From NCBI GenBank assembly GCA_035576005.1, contig DATLXH010000155.1, forward strand, positions 1-12,677: a DNA stretch of 12,677 nucleotides, given 5' to 3'. A program made the translations under genes and the position numbers. The notes under the pieces are model-generated. The model worked only from the letters and a program-made list of their open reading frames with translations. It was not told the DNA's origin and ran no database searches. This document shows, piece by piece, positions 6,469-12,677 of the stretch. How positions within the stretch are numbered: position 1 is the stretch's first letter; each line of letters begins with the position of its first letter. The DNA comes from DATLXH01 sp035576005 (GTDB taxonomy: Bacteria; Acidobacteriota; Thermoanaerobaculia; Gp7-AA8).

Positions 6469-8184
6469 ATGAATCGACTCGTTCTGCCGCTTCTGCTGGT
6501 ATGCGTTTCCGACTCATTGCTGGCATCACCTGCTCCTGAGCGATATCTGGTGGGCACTCGGCGAGCGGCAAGCCTGAGTCCAGCGCGGATTCTGGAAGCG
6601 GCGGGCCTCGACGAGCAACGCGACGTGACAACCTTCACCGAGGTTGATGGATTTGCCGCCGAGCTCACCGAAAGCGAAGTTGCCATATTGAGGGCGTCTC
6701 CTCAGGTTCGATTCATTGAGCCTGATCGCGAACGACACCTGCTCTCAACGAACATCGGACCTCGCGCCATCGGATCGCTGCAGGTTCGAAATAGAAAAGC
6801 GGAGACGACCCCGGACGGAATTGTGATGGTCGGTGCCTCCTCGCTTTGGCCCTTCACCACCGGCTCGAGGATCAAAGTTGGTGTGATCGACACAGGCATC
6901 GACCGGTCTCACCCCGACCTTCAGGATCGATACAAGGGGGGCCGGAACTTCGTCACCGGAACCAACGACCCTCATGACGACAACGGTCATGGAACCCATG
7001 TAGCCGGCACCATCGCCGCCTCGAGTGACGGCATGGGAGTGGTTGGAGTGGCTCCCACCGTCGACATCTACGCGTTGAAAGCACTCAACGCCAGTGGTTC
7101 GGGATCGAGCGCGAAAGTGATTGAGGCAGTTGACTGGGCAATCGCGAATCATCTCGACATCCTCAGCCTCTCGCTGGGAGCGTACGAGTCGAGCCTCCTC
7201 GAGGAAGAAGCGTTCAAGCGTGCCGAGGATGCGGGAATCCTGACGATCGCAGCCAGCGGCAATGACGGGAAAGAGAATCTGGTCTCCTTCCCCGCCGCCT
7301 ACAGCAGCGTGATCGCAGTGGGCGCGGTTGATGCCGCTTCCAGAATTGCGGGCTTCTCCAACGGAGGCGCTCAATTGCGTCTGGTGGGGCCCGGAGTTCG
7401 GGTACTCTCCACGGTTCCCAGAGGGACGGCCGAGTTCGCGGACATCACCTCCCCGAGGGCCACCATCGGCGGGAGGACCATCGTCGGTTCGCCGACGGTA
7501 GCGGAGGTCGAGGGTGAGTTCGTGTACTGCGGCTATGGTGACGTAGCGGACTTCCCTGCGAGCGTTCAGGGCAGGATCGCTTTGATCATGCGCGGAGGTC
7601 CCACGGCAACCACGCGGCTGACCTTCAACGCTAAAGCAAAGAATGCCAAGGCCGCCGGCGCCATCGCGGTCATCGTATTCGACGACAAGTCTCAGGGCCC
7701 TCCGGTGACTCCGACATTCATCGCCACCGTCTCGACTCCCGCGGGTTGCACGACCCTCTGCACAGTCAAGGATAACCCGGCTGATCTCGCTTTCCCCTGG
7801 CCCCTGTCGCTCTTCGTTTCGAAGTCCCAGGGCGAGGCACTTCTGACGGAATCGTCGAGCACGATCACCGTGAGCTCCCGTCGTGATGACTACAAAGAGA
7901 TGAGTGGGACCTCGATGTCGACGCCTCACATCTCTGGTGTGGCAGCCCTGGTCTGGTCGCTGGCACCTGATGCTCCTGCCGCGCTGGTTCGCAACGCCTT
8001 GATTCAAACGGCGAAAGATCTGGGAGCGCCGGGTCTCGATACGACTTTTGGCCACGGTCTGGTGGACGCCCACGCAGCCGCGATGCTACTCGCGCCTCAG
8101 AAACTTGGCTCAGGTGCAACGCCTCTTCCTCCGGCGCCTCCAACAGGACCGACGCAGGGACGGCGACGCTCGACGCGTCGCTGA
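6469..8184 (+). CDS. Secreted subtilisin-like serine protease (S8) with inserted PA domain and RRRSTRR tail
   Basis: A 571-residue exported serine endopeptidase. The signal peptide is about residues 1-20 (MNRLVLPLLLVCVSDSLLAS). An I9-type propeptide follows at about 24-90 (RYLVGTRR, VDGFAAELTESEVAILRASPQVRFIEPD). The catalytic residues are Asp141 in VGVIDTGID, His174 in NGHGTHVAGT, the oxyanion Asn265 in AASGND, and Ser482 in SGTSMSTPH. A PA domain at about 325-465 (GRIALIMRGG, AKNAKAAGAIAVIVFDD) is inserted between Asn265 and Ser482, with Cys354, Cys427 and Cys431 inside it. A Pro-rich linker leads to the final RRRSTRR. Two ATGs lie together at 6466 and 6469. GAGGG at 6459-6463 is 5 nt before the second and only 2 nt before the first, so 6469 is chosen; the upstream TTG at 6394 has no site. 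All active-site residues are intact. In its PA domain and tail it resembles the two metalloproteases upstream. Confidence 0.92.
   Translation: MNRLVLPLLLVCVSDSLLASPAPERYLVGTRRAASLSPARILEAAGLDEQRDVTTFTEVDGFAAELTESEVAILRASPQVRFIEPDRERHLLSTNIGPRAIGSLQVRNRKAETTPDGIVMVGASSLWPFTTGSRIKVGVIDTGIDRSHPDLQDRYKGGRNFVTGTNDPHDDNGHGTHVAGTIAASSDGMGVVGVAPTVDIYALKALNASGSGSSAKVIEAVDWAIANHLDILSLSLGAYESSLLEEEAFKRAEDAGILTIAASGNDGKENLVSFPAAYSSVIAVGAVDAASRIAGFSNGGAQLRLVGPGVRVLSTVPRGTAEFADITSPRATIGGRTIVGSPTVAEVEGEFVYCGYGDVADFPASVQGRIALIMRGGPTATTRLTFNAKAKNAKAAGAIAVIVFDDKSQGPPVTPTFIATVSTPAGCTTLCTVKDNPADLAFPWPLSLFVSKSQGEALLTESSSTITVSSRRDDYKEMSGTSMSTPHISGVAALVWSLAPDAPAALVRNALIQTAKDLGAPGLDTTFGHGLVDAHAAAMLLAPQKLGSGATPLPPAPPTGPTQGRRRSTRR
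8161..8181 (+). other. Codons of the shared C-terminal RRRSTRR tail, subtilase
   Basis: Encodes RRRSTRR before TGA with codons cgg cga cgc tcg acg cgt cgc. The serine uses the TCN codon box, where both metalloproteases use AGY. No single-base path connects the two boxes without an amino-acid change, so the serine was either kept through a double change or gained independently. Confidence 0.75.
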
Positions 8185-8242
8185 ACCGCTGCCGCCGAAG
8201 GCTCCGGCGTCAGCCCGCATTTCTCACAGAATGCGAGCGCAG

Positions 8243-8261
8243 GGACGCACGGCGTGCGTCC
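8243..8261. repeat. GGACGCA hairpin A
   Basis: A perfect 8-bp stem GGACGCAC / GTGCGTCC with loop GGC. CAGGGAC at 8240-8246 can alternatively pair with GTCCCTG at 8270-8276, giving two competing folds. Seven of the eight stem pairs match hairpin B. Confidence 0.65.
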
Positions 8262-8352
8262 GGTACCCTGTCCCTGACCGAGAAGATTGTCGTCGGCCAT
8301 CGCTTTGGACGAGGGTTCATGCCGGGATGCAGAATTCGTGATGCGAATGGCT

Positions 8353-8386
8353 GGGTGCCGGACGCAGGCCCTGCGTCCCTACACCC
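8353..8386. repeat. GGACGCA hairpin B
   Basis: The core at 8360-8378 is a perfect 8-bp stem GGACGCAG / CTGCGTCC with loop GCC. A further 5-bp outer stem (GGGTG at 8353-8357 with CACCC at 8382-8386) extends it across a small internal loop. It is the partner of hairpin A within the inverted-repeat element. Confidence 0.65.
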
Positions 8387-8568
8387 GCCCCGGTTGCTCT
8401 GGACACTATGTCGAGGAGCGAAATTTCCGTGCAACGAAGCAGACAGGCCGCTATCCGTCGTCTCGCGGCGAAGGTCTGTGAGAAATGCGGGCTGGCAGGC
8501 GCGGATGCCTGTAGTCAACCCTTCTCGTGTTCGCAGGGCGAAAAGCCCCTCGCTTGACCTCGCTCGGT

Positions 8569-8597
8569 CTGAGATCGGTAGCTCCCACCTGTAGAAT
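8569..8597 (+). promoter_or_regulatory. Candidate sigma-A-type promoter for corA, near-leaderless
   Basis: CTGAGA (8569-8574) and TAGAAT (8592-8597) are 17 nt apart. Transcription would begin at about 8604, a few bases before the ATG at 8607. No Shine-Dalgarno sequence is visible in front of that ATG, consistent with a leaderless or near-leaderless mRNA. The -35 is weak, so this is tentative. Confidence 0.4.
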
Positions 8598-8606
8598 GCG
8601 CAGCCT

Positions 8607-9704
8607 ATGACTACCATCCCGCTCCCGGAACCATCGCAGACACGGAGCGCCGCAGAGGCGCATCGAGAGCAACCGATCCGGGTCAGCCACCGGATTGACG
8701 GCGCGACCGTGCGCGGAGGCATCGAGCTGGTCTCCGAGTGGCGCGAGAAGGGTGGACGGATCTGGATCGACATCCTGAGCCCCGTACGCGGTGATATCGA
8801 ACCGCTCCTCGAGCAGGAATTCGGGTTCCACGAGCTGGCCGCGGAAGACAGCCTCTCGGACAACACGCTGCCGAAGTACGACGCGTTCCCGAACTACGAC
8901 TTCTTCGTATTCCGCGCGATCAACATGAACGTCATAACGCACGACGTCGATACCCTCAAGCTCGCCGCGTTCCTGGGTGAGAACTTCCTCATTACCGTCT
9001 ACCAGCAGCATCTGATTTCGACCGACACCCTCTGGCAACGCCTTCCGCAGGACGGCAGGATCATCGAGCGCGGCTGTGATTTTCTTCTCTACTCGATCCT
9101 CGATGTCCTGGTCGACCTCCACTTCCCGCTCATTGATCGGCTGGAAGGACGAGTCGACGAAATTCACGAAACAATCTTCGGCCAGGCGGATCCGAATCTG
9201 CTCGATGAACTGCTTCACCTCAAGCGCGATCTGAACGTGCTGCGCCGCCACTCACTGCCCCAGCGAGAGCTCTTCAACCAGATCAGCCGCGGCGATTCGA
9301 AATTCATCAAGCACGAGCATCTCATCTACTTCCGCGATCTGTATGACCACATGTTTCGCATCAGCGAATCAATCGACGTAGAGCGCGATCTGATCGCCGG
9401 GACGATGGACGCCTACCTGTCGATCATCGGCAATCGAACCAACGAGATCATGAAGGTACTGACCATCTTCTCGTCGATCATGCTCCCCATCAACTTCATC
9501 GCCAGTATTTACGGGATGAACTTCGAGCACATGCCGGAGCTGAAATGGAGATTCGGCTACGCTCATGCGCTGGGACTGATGTCGATGGTTTGCCTGGCCA
9601 TGCTCTTATGGTTCCATCGGCGCGGCTGGATCTGGCGTGGCGGGGACAGCCCGGAAAAGGCTCGTGGACGCAGGGAGAGGCGATCGCTAAAGCATAAGAA
9701 GTAA
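8607..9704 (+). CDS. corA: CorA-family magnesium/cobalt transport protein
   Basis: A 365-residue inner-membrane channel of the CorA metal-ion transporter family, which takes up Mg2+ (also Co2+ or Ni2+) as a pentamer. The N-terminal cytoplasmic domain covers about 1-280 and contains the long acidic and basic helices leading to the pore. Transmembrane segment 1 is about 285-302. The signature YGMNF follows at 302-306 (GMN at 303-305), with the periplasmic loop FEHMPEL. Transmembrane segment 2 is about 317-337, followed by a basic cytoplasmic tail ending HKK. The arrangement of two C-terminal membrane helices with GMN between them is diagnostic. The start at 8607 lacks a visible ribosome binding site, and no better internal start is seen before the conserved region. 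Whether this member favours Mg2+ or exports another metal cannot be told from sequence. It appears to be a single-gene unit unrelated to its neighbours. Confidence 0.9.
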   Translation: MTTIPLPEPSQTRSAAEAHREQPIRVSHRIDGATVRGGIELVSEWREKGGRIWIDILSPVRGDIEPLLEQEFGFHELAAEDSLSDNTLPKYDAFPNYDFFVFRAINMNVITHDVDTLKLAAFLGENFLITVYQQHLISTDTLWQRLPQDGRIIERGCDFLLYSILDVLVDLHFPLIDRLEGRVDEIHETIFGQADPNLLDELLHLKRDLNVLRRHSLPQRELFNQISRGDSKFIKHEHLIYFRDLYDHMFRISESIDVERDLIAGTMDAYLSIIGNRTNEIMKVLTIFSSIMLPINFIASIYGMNFEHMPELKWRFGYAHALGLMSMVCLAMLLWFHRRGWIWRGGDSPEKARGRRERRSLKHKK

Positions 9705-9744
9705 ATAGCTTATCGCCATACCACCCCGAACCGTACCCTCCGCA

Positions 9745-9773
9745 TTGACAGGAATAGCGCGCAAGCGATATTG
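9745..9773 (+). promoter_or_regulatory. groESL promoter
   Basis: A perfect -35 TTGACA is at 9745-9750. The -10 is weaker: GATATT at 9767-9772 (16-nt spacer) or TATTGT at 9769-9774 (18-nt spacer), each 4 of 6 to consensus. Start of transcription would fall in the CIRCE operator just downstream, the usual arrangement for HrcA-repressed chaperonin operons. Confidence 0.75.
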
Positions 9774-9800
9774 TTAGCACTCTACAAGACTGAGTGCTAA
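9774..9800. promoter_or_regulatory. CIRCE operator (HrcA binding site)
   Basis: TTAGCACTC (9774-9782), 9 nt, GAGTGCTAA (9792-9800): an exact match to the CIRCE consensus. The HrcA repressor binds this element and is relieved during heat shock when GroEL is titrated by unfolded protein. It implies that the genome carries hrcA outside this window. Confidence 0.97.
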
Positions 9801-9870
9801 CAACCGCCCTCGGTCCCCAATTCACCAAGTCCGCAACGTCCTCAATCACCAGTAGTGAAAAGGAGAACAT

Positions 9871-10164
9871 ATGGGTATCAAAGTCCGTCCGTTGTACGAC
9901 CGCATCGTGGTCAAACGCGCAGAATCGAAAGAGCAGGTCCGGGGAGGCATCGTCATCCCTGACAACGCCAAAGAAAAGCCGCAGGAAGCTGAGGTCGTTG
10001 CTGTTGGCGACGGGAAATACTCCGACGACGGCAAGAGAATGAAGCTCGACGTCAAGAAGGGCGACAAAGTGCTGATCGGTAAGTACTCAGGCACGGACAT
10101 CAAATTCGACGAGATCGAATACACGATCCTCCGCGAGGATGAAGTCCTCGCAATCGTCGACTAA
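9871..10164 (+). CDS. groES: Co-chaperonin GroES (Hsp10)
   Basis: A 97-residue co-chaperonin that forms the heptameric lid of the GroEL chamber in the cytoplasm. Family landmarks are the N-terminal KVRPLYDRIVVKR, the mobile loop AESKEQVRGGIVIPDNAKEKPQEAEV (about 17-42, including the hydrophobic GIVIP contact with GroEL), VAVGDGKY, VKKGDKVLIGKYSGTDIKFD and the end REDEVLAIVD. Length is normal. The start has AAGGAG 5 nt upstream. It is the first gene of the operon, controlled by the CIRCE site upstream, and is followed after 66 nt by groEL. Confidence 0.97.
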   Translation: MGIKVRPLYDRIVVKRAESKEQVRGGIVIPDNAKEKPQEAEVVAVGDGKYSDDGKRMKLDVKKGDKVLIGKYSGTDIKFDEIEYTILREDEVLAIVD

Positions 10165-10230
10165 CCGCCACCTGCATCCCCCTCGCGTCGGTCGCCCGAC
10201 CACGCGCAATTCATTGAAGGAGACACACAC

Positions 10231-11874
10231 ATGGCAAAAAGAGTGATCTATGGCGAAGAAGCCCGCCAGTCAATTCTCAGAGGCGTCAACAAGCTTGCCG
10301 ACGCCGTCAAAGTAACCCTCGGTCCCAAGGGCCGCAACGTCGTGATCGAGAAGAAGTTCGGCTCGCCGACAATCACGAAAGACGGTGTGACCGTCGCCAA
10401 GGAAATCGATCTCAAGGATGAAGTCGAGAATGTTGGCGCCCAGATGGTGCGCGAAGTAGCCTCCAAGACGTCCGACACGGCGGGCGACGGTACAACGACC
10501 GCCACCGTCCTCGCTCAGGCAATCTACCGCGAGGGCATCAAGAACGTCACTGCTGGCGCAAACCCGATGGACCTCAAAAAGGGCATCGAGCTGGCTGTCA
10601 AAGCGGCAGTCGAATACGTAACGAAGATGGCCAAGCCGGTTGAGGGGAAGGACATTGCCCACATCGGAACCATCTCAGCCAACAACGACGAAGAGATCGG
10701 CAGAATCATCGCCGAGGCAATGGACAAAGTCGGAAAAGACGGCGTCATCACTGTTGAGGAAGCGAAAGGTCTCGAGACGACTCTCGAAGTCGTCGAGGGT
10801 ATGCAGTTCGACCGCGGCTACCTTTCACCCTACTTCGTGACCGATCCGGAGCGGATGGAAGCAGCTCTCGAGAACCCCAAGGTTCTCCTCTTCGAGAAGA
10901 AAATCTCCTCGATGAAAGACCTGCTGCCGATCCTCGAGCAGACCGCGAAACAGGGCAAGCCCCTCGTCATCATTGCTGAAGACGTTGAAGGTGAGGCTCT
11001 CGCAACGCTCGTTGTGAACAAGCTCCGCGGCACGCTCAATGTCATCGCCGTCAAGGCGCCTGGCTTCGGAGACCGTCGCAAGGCGATGCTCGAAGACATT
11101 GCCATCCTCACCGGTGGAAAGCTGATCTCCGACGATCTCGGCATCAAACTCGAGAACGTGAAGTGGGAAGACCTCGGCGACGCCAAGCGGGTGACCGTCG
11201 ACAAAGACAACACCACTCTCGTCACGGACACGGACGACAAGTCCCGCAAGGATTCTCTTGCAGGTCGCGTCAAGCAGATCCGCAAGCTGATCGATGATAC
11301 GAGCTCGGACTACGATCGTGAGAAGCTTCAGGAGCGTCTGGCCAAGCTCGTCGGCGGAGTTGCAGTCATCAAAGTGGGCGCAGCAACTGAGACCGAGATG
11401 AAGGAAAAGAAAGCTCGCGTCGAAGATGCGATGCACGCAACGAAGGCCGCTGTCGAGGAAGGGATCGTTCCAGGAGGCGGTGTAGCACTTCTCCGCGCCG
11501 TGGAAGCCGTCGACAAGGTCAAGGCTGAAGGCGATGTGAAAGTCGGCGTCAGCATCATCCGCCGCGCTCTCGAAGAGCCTCTCCGTCAGATTGTCACGAA
11601 CGCCGGCCTCGAAGGCTCCGTCATCGTCAAGGAGATCAAAGAGAGGAAGGGATCGTTCGGTTTCAACGCGCAGACTGAAGAGGTCGTCGACATGATCGAA
11701 GCAGGAATCATCGACCCGGCCAAGGTCACCAAGCAGGCGCTCCAGAATGCATCCTCGATCGCAGGTCTCATGCTCACGACCGAAGCTCTCATCTCCGAGA
11801 TCAAGGAAGAGAAAGAGTCAGGCGGCGGTGGCGGTGGCCAGCAGGGAATGGGCGGTATGGGCGGTATGTACTAA
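10231..11874 (+). CDS. groEL: Chaperonin GroEL (Hsp60)
   Basis: A 547-residue ATP-dependent chaperonin that folds proteins inside a double heptameric ring in the cytoplasm. Visible landmarks are KVTLGPKGRNVVIEKKFGSPTITKDGVTVAKEI near the N-terminus, the nucleotide-binding GDGTTTATVLA (Asp86, equivalent to E. coli Asp87), the apical-domain stretch YLSPYFVTD, VKAPGFGDRRKAMLEDIAILTGG, the intermediate-domain VEDAMHATKAAVEEGIVPGGGVALLRA, and a flexible Gly/Met tail GGMGGMY. The tail's GGM repeats are the usual type for the essential, general-purpose copy. AAGGAG is 8 nt before the ATG. Co-transcribed with groES and closed by the terminator at 11899-11927. Confidence 0.98.
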   Translation: MAKRVIYGEEARQSILRGVNKLADAVKVTLGPKGRNVVIEKKFGSPTITKDGVTVAKEIDLKDEVENVGAQMVREVASKTSDTAGDGTTTATVLAQAIYREGIKNVTAGANPMDLKKGIELAVKAAVEYVTKMAKPVEGKDIAHIGTISANNDEEIGRIIAEAMDKVGKDGVITVEEAKGLETTLEVVEGMQFDRGYLSPYFVTDPERMEAALENPKVLLFEKKISSMKDLLPILEQTAKQGKPLVIIAEDVEGEALATLVVNKLRGTLNVIAVKAPGFGDRRKAMLEDIAILTGGKLISDDLGIKLENVKWEDLGDAKRVTVDKDNTTLVTDTDDKSRKDSLAGRVKQIRKLIDDTSSDYDREKLQERLAKLVGGVAVIKVGAATETEMKEKKARVEDAMHATKAAVEEGIVPGGGVALLRAVEAVDKVKAEGDVKVGVSIIRRALEEPLRQIVTNAGLEGSVIVKEIKERKGSFGFNAQTEEVVDMIEAGIIDPAKVTKQALQNASSIAGLMLTTEALISEIKEEKESGGGGGGQQGMGGMGGMY

Positions 11875-11898
11875 GATTCAACTTCAATCAACACACTC

Positions 11899-11927
11899 AA
11901 AAGGCGGGCCGCAAGGCCCGCCTTTTT
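11899..11927 (+). terminator. Intrinsic terminator of groESL
   Basis: An 8-bp GC-rich stem GGCGGGCC / GGCCCGCC with loop GCAA is followed by five T residues and preceded by four A residues that extend the stem. It begins about 25 nt after the groEL stop. The A-run on the left means it could also terminate transcription arriving on the minus strand from the L,D-transpeptidase gene. Confidence 0.93.
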
Positions 11928-11938
11928 GTTTCTGCCTC

Positions 11939-11959
11939 CCCTCTCCCCGCGGGAGAGGG
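11939..11959. repeat. CTCTCCCC-type hairpin repeat, copy 2
   Basis: A 9-bp stem CCCTCTCCC / GGGAGAGGG with loop CGC, followed by a small GCCGC/GCGGC hairpin (11961-11975) and GGGTGAGGGTCTCG. It matches the pattern at 66-90 and its flank, read in the opposite orientation. Similar CTCTCCCC/GGGAGAGG sequences occur between genes in many high-GC bacterial genomes (from memory). Here it sits between convergent genes. Confidence 0.7.
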
Positions 11960-11983
11960 TGCCGCGTCGAGCGGCGGGTGAGG

Positions 11984-11999
11984 GTCTCGTGCACGAGAC
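11984..11999. repeat. 16-bp perfect palindrome
   Basis: GTCTCGTGCACGAGAC is self-complementary over all 16 bases. It follows directly on the second CTCTCCCC repeat and lies between the convergent groEL and L,D-transpeptidase genes, so a protein-binding operator role for either gene is unlikely. It may be part of the repeat unit. Confidence 0.5.
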
Positions 12000-12080
12000 A
12001 GCTTCGTGATGTGGTTCACTAATCGAAGGCAGGCGGGGCGCCGCGCTACACGTGCAAGGCGAGCAGGAGCAGGACAATTA

Positions 12081-12677
12081 TCACTCCTGCAGGATTACCT
12101 TAACCCCCGGCGACACCATACCCGCCAGTTCCAGTGCACTCCAGTTCGTGAGGCGGATGCATCCGTGCGAGTAGCTCTTCCCGATCGTCGAGGGCTCAGG
12201 AGTACCGTGGATCCCGTAATGCTCTTTCGACAGGTCAATCCACACAGCTCCGACGGGATTGTTGGGTCCCGCGGCGATCTTCGCCTTTCGATCTCCCTCT
12301 TCCGCATCCCAGAACAGTTTCGGGTTGTAGTGATAGATGGGATTGCGGGCAACTCCGTTGATCTTCCACGTCCCGATCGGCAGGGGATCTCGCTTGCTCC
12401 CGATGGTCGCAGGGTAATGCGACAGAATCTTGTCGCCTGCATCGTACGCAGTCAACGCGAGGTCGGTCTTATCAACAACGATGTACGCTGCCTTGCCAGG
12501 GGGCACCACTTCGGCAACGTTTGGAACGACGATCTCAGTGCCTTCCTTTTGTAGATTCTTACCGGGGTTGAGACGCACGAGAAGGTCAGGGCTCGCCCGA
12601 AACCGCTCGCCGAACTGTTCAGCAGGAGATCTGTAGCCTAGCTTCTCGAGCTTCGACTTCGCCATCATGAGCGTGGG
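12081..12677 (-). CDS. L,D-transpeptidase (YkuD domain), 5' end beyond the window
   Basis: A peptidoglycan-modifying enzyme that forms or exchanges cross-links from tetrapeptide stems in the cell envelope, using a catalytic Cys. The YkuD domain runs from about AAYIVVDKTDLALTAYD to the C-terminus and contains the signature HGTPEPSTIGKSYSHGCIRL: His154, His168 and catalytic Cys170 (numbered from the ATG at 12668). Before it, GYRSPAEQFGERFRASPDLLVRLNPGKN with GTEIVVPN resembles a LysM-like segment. The ATG at 12668 is unlikely to be the true start: the frame stays open to the window edge at 12677, no signal peptide is present, and the sequence from the ATG reads as the interior of a longer protein. 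The gene therefore continues upstream, and its export signal and any further binding domain are outside. It is convergent with groEL. Confidence 0.9.
   Translation of the reverse strand, partial: PTLMMAKSKLEKLGYRSPAEQFGERFRASPDLLVRLNPGKNLQKEGTEIVVPNVAEVVPPGKAAYIVVDKTDLALTAYDAGDKILSHYPATIGSKRDPLPIGTWKINGVARNPIYHYNPKLFWDAEEGDRKAKIAAGPNNPVGAVWIDLSKEHYGIHGTPEPSTIGKSYSHGCIRLTNWSALELAGMVSPGVKVILQE

Larger units (their letters stand above)
8211..8494. repeat. Element bounded by a 20-bp perfect inverted repeat (MITE- or BIME-like)
   Basis: The left arm at 8211-8230 begins CAGCCCGCATTTC, and its exact reverse complement, 20 bases long, is at 8475-8494. Inside are two similar 8-bp hairpins (8243-8261 and 8360-8378). 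No transposase gene is present, and I see no target-site duplication next to the arms, so this could be a small non-autonomous element or a cluster of REP-type palindromes. Together with its flanks it fills the 422-base gap between the subtilase and corA. Short open frames here look like translated repeat sequence, not genes. Confidence 0.7.

Noticed and set aside
6745..8073. 442-residue open frame on the minus strand within the subtilase
   Set aside because: The plus strand holds an intact subtilase across the entire span; the antisense frame has no family motif or ribosome binding site.
8211..8494. Complete insertion sequence
   Set aside because: No transposase frame fits in 284 bp, and no target-site duplication is visible at the borders.
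8287..8594. Short plus-strand frames between the subtilase and corA
   Set aside because: They are translations of the hairpin and inverted-repeat element, without a ribosome binding site or conserved domain.
8451..9251. 266-residue minus-strand frame over the start of corA
   Set aside because: It is the complement of the CorA N-terminal domain and runs into repeat sequence at its end.
1..12677. CRISPR array, tRNA or rRNA
   Set aside because: No regularly spaced direct repeats and no cloverleaf or rRNA signature were seen on either strand.

Overview
The window looks like chromosomal DNA from a high-GC Gram-negative-type bacterium. Its most striking part is a secreted-protease island. Evidence for the organism is indirect: a perfect CIRCE operator ahead of groES-groEL, a GroEL with a GGM-rich tail, DUF11/PA-domain secreted proteins and CTCTCCCC-type hairpin repeats. 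An Acidobacteriota-like or deltaproteobacterium-like source would fit, but the window holds no rRNA or other marker that settles it.

Layout: (1) 1-177, a hairpin repeat; (2) 178-615 minus, a small CoA-binding-fold protein; (3) 616-917, a divergent intergenic stretch; (4) 918-8184 plus, four genes for exported proteins: a metalloprotease with DUF11 repeats, a small Cys/Lys-rich protein, a second copy of the metalloprotease, and a subtilisin-like protease; (5) 8185-8606, a non-coding stretch with a 20-bp perfect inverted repeat enclosing two similar hairpins; (6) 8607-9704 plus, a CorA-type divalent cation channel; (7) 9745-11927 plus, sigma-A-type promoter, CIRCE operator, groES, groEL and an intrinsic terminator; (8) 11936-12080, a second CTCTCCCC hairpin and a 16-bp palindrome; (9) 12081 to the window end, minus, a partial L,D-transpeptidase.

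The protease island is the part to look at. All three protease genes end in exactly the same seven residues, RRRSTRR, directly before the stop codon, although the subtilase is unrelated in fold to the other two and the codons used are mostly different. This suggests a C-terminal tag under protein-level selection, possibly a sorting or processing signal, without the membrane helix found in LPXTG or PEP-CTERM signals. The two metalloproteases carry HExxHxxGF and, about 240-255 residues later, SHW-x9-LM with a His-to-Met spacing of 11. That matches the third zinc ligand and Met-turn of leishmanolysin (M8) metzincins, and a PA domain sits between the two halves of the zinc site. The subtilase also has a PA domain, inserted between its oxyanion Asn and its catalytic Ser. 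The small gene between the two metalloproteases is nearly contiguous with the downstream one and is probably translationally coupled to it through a TTG start. A shared extracellular or envelope role for the four proteins is inferred from this arrangement; the substrates are unknown.
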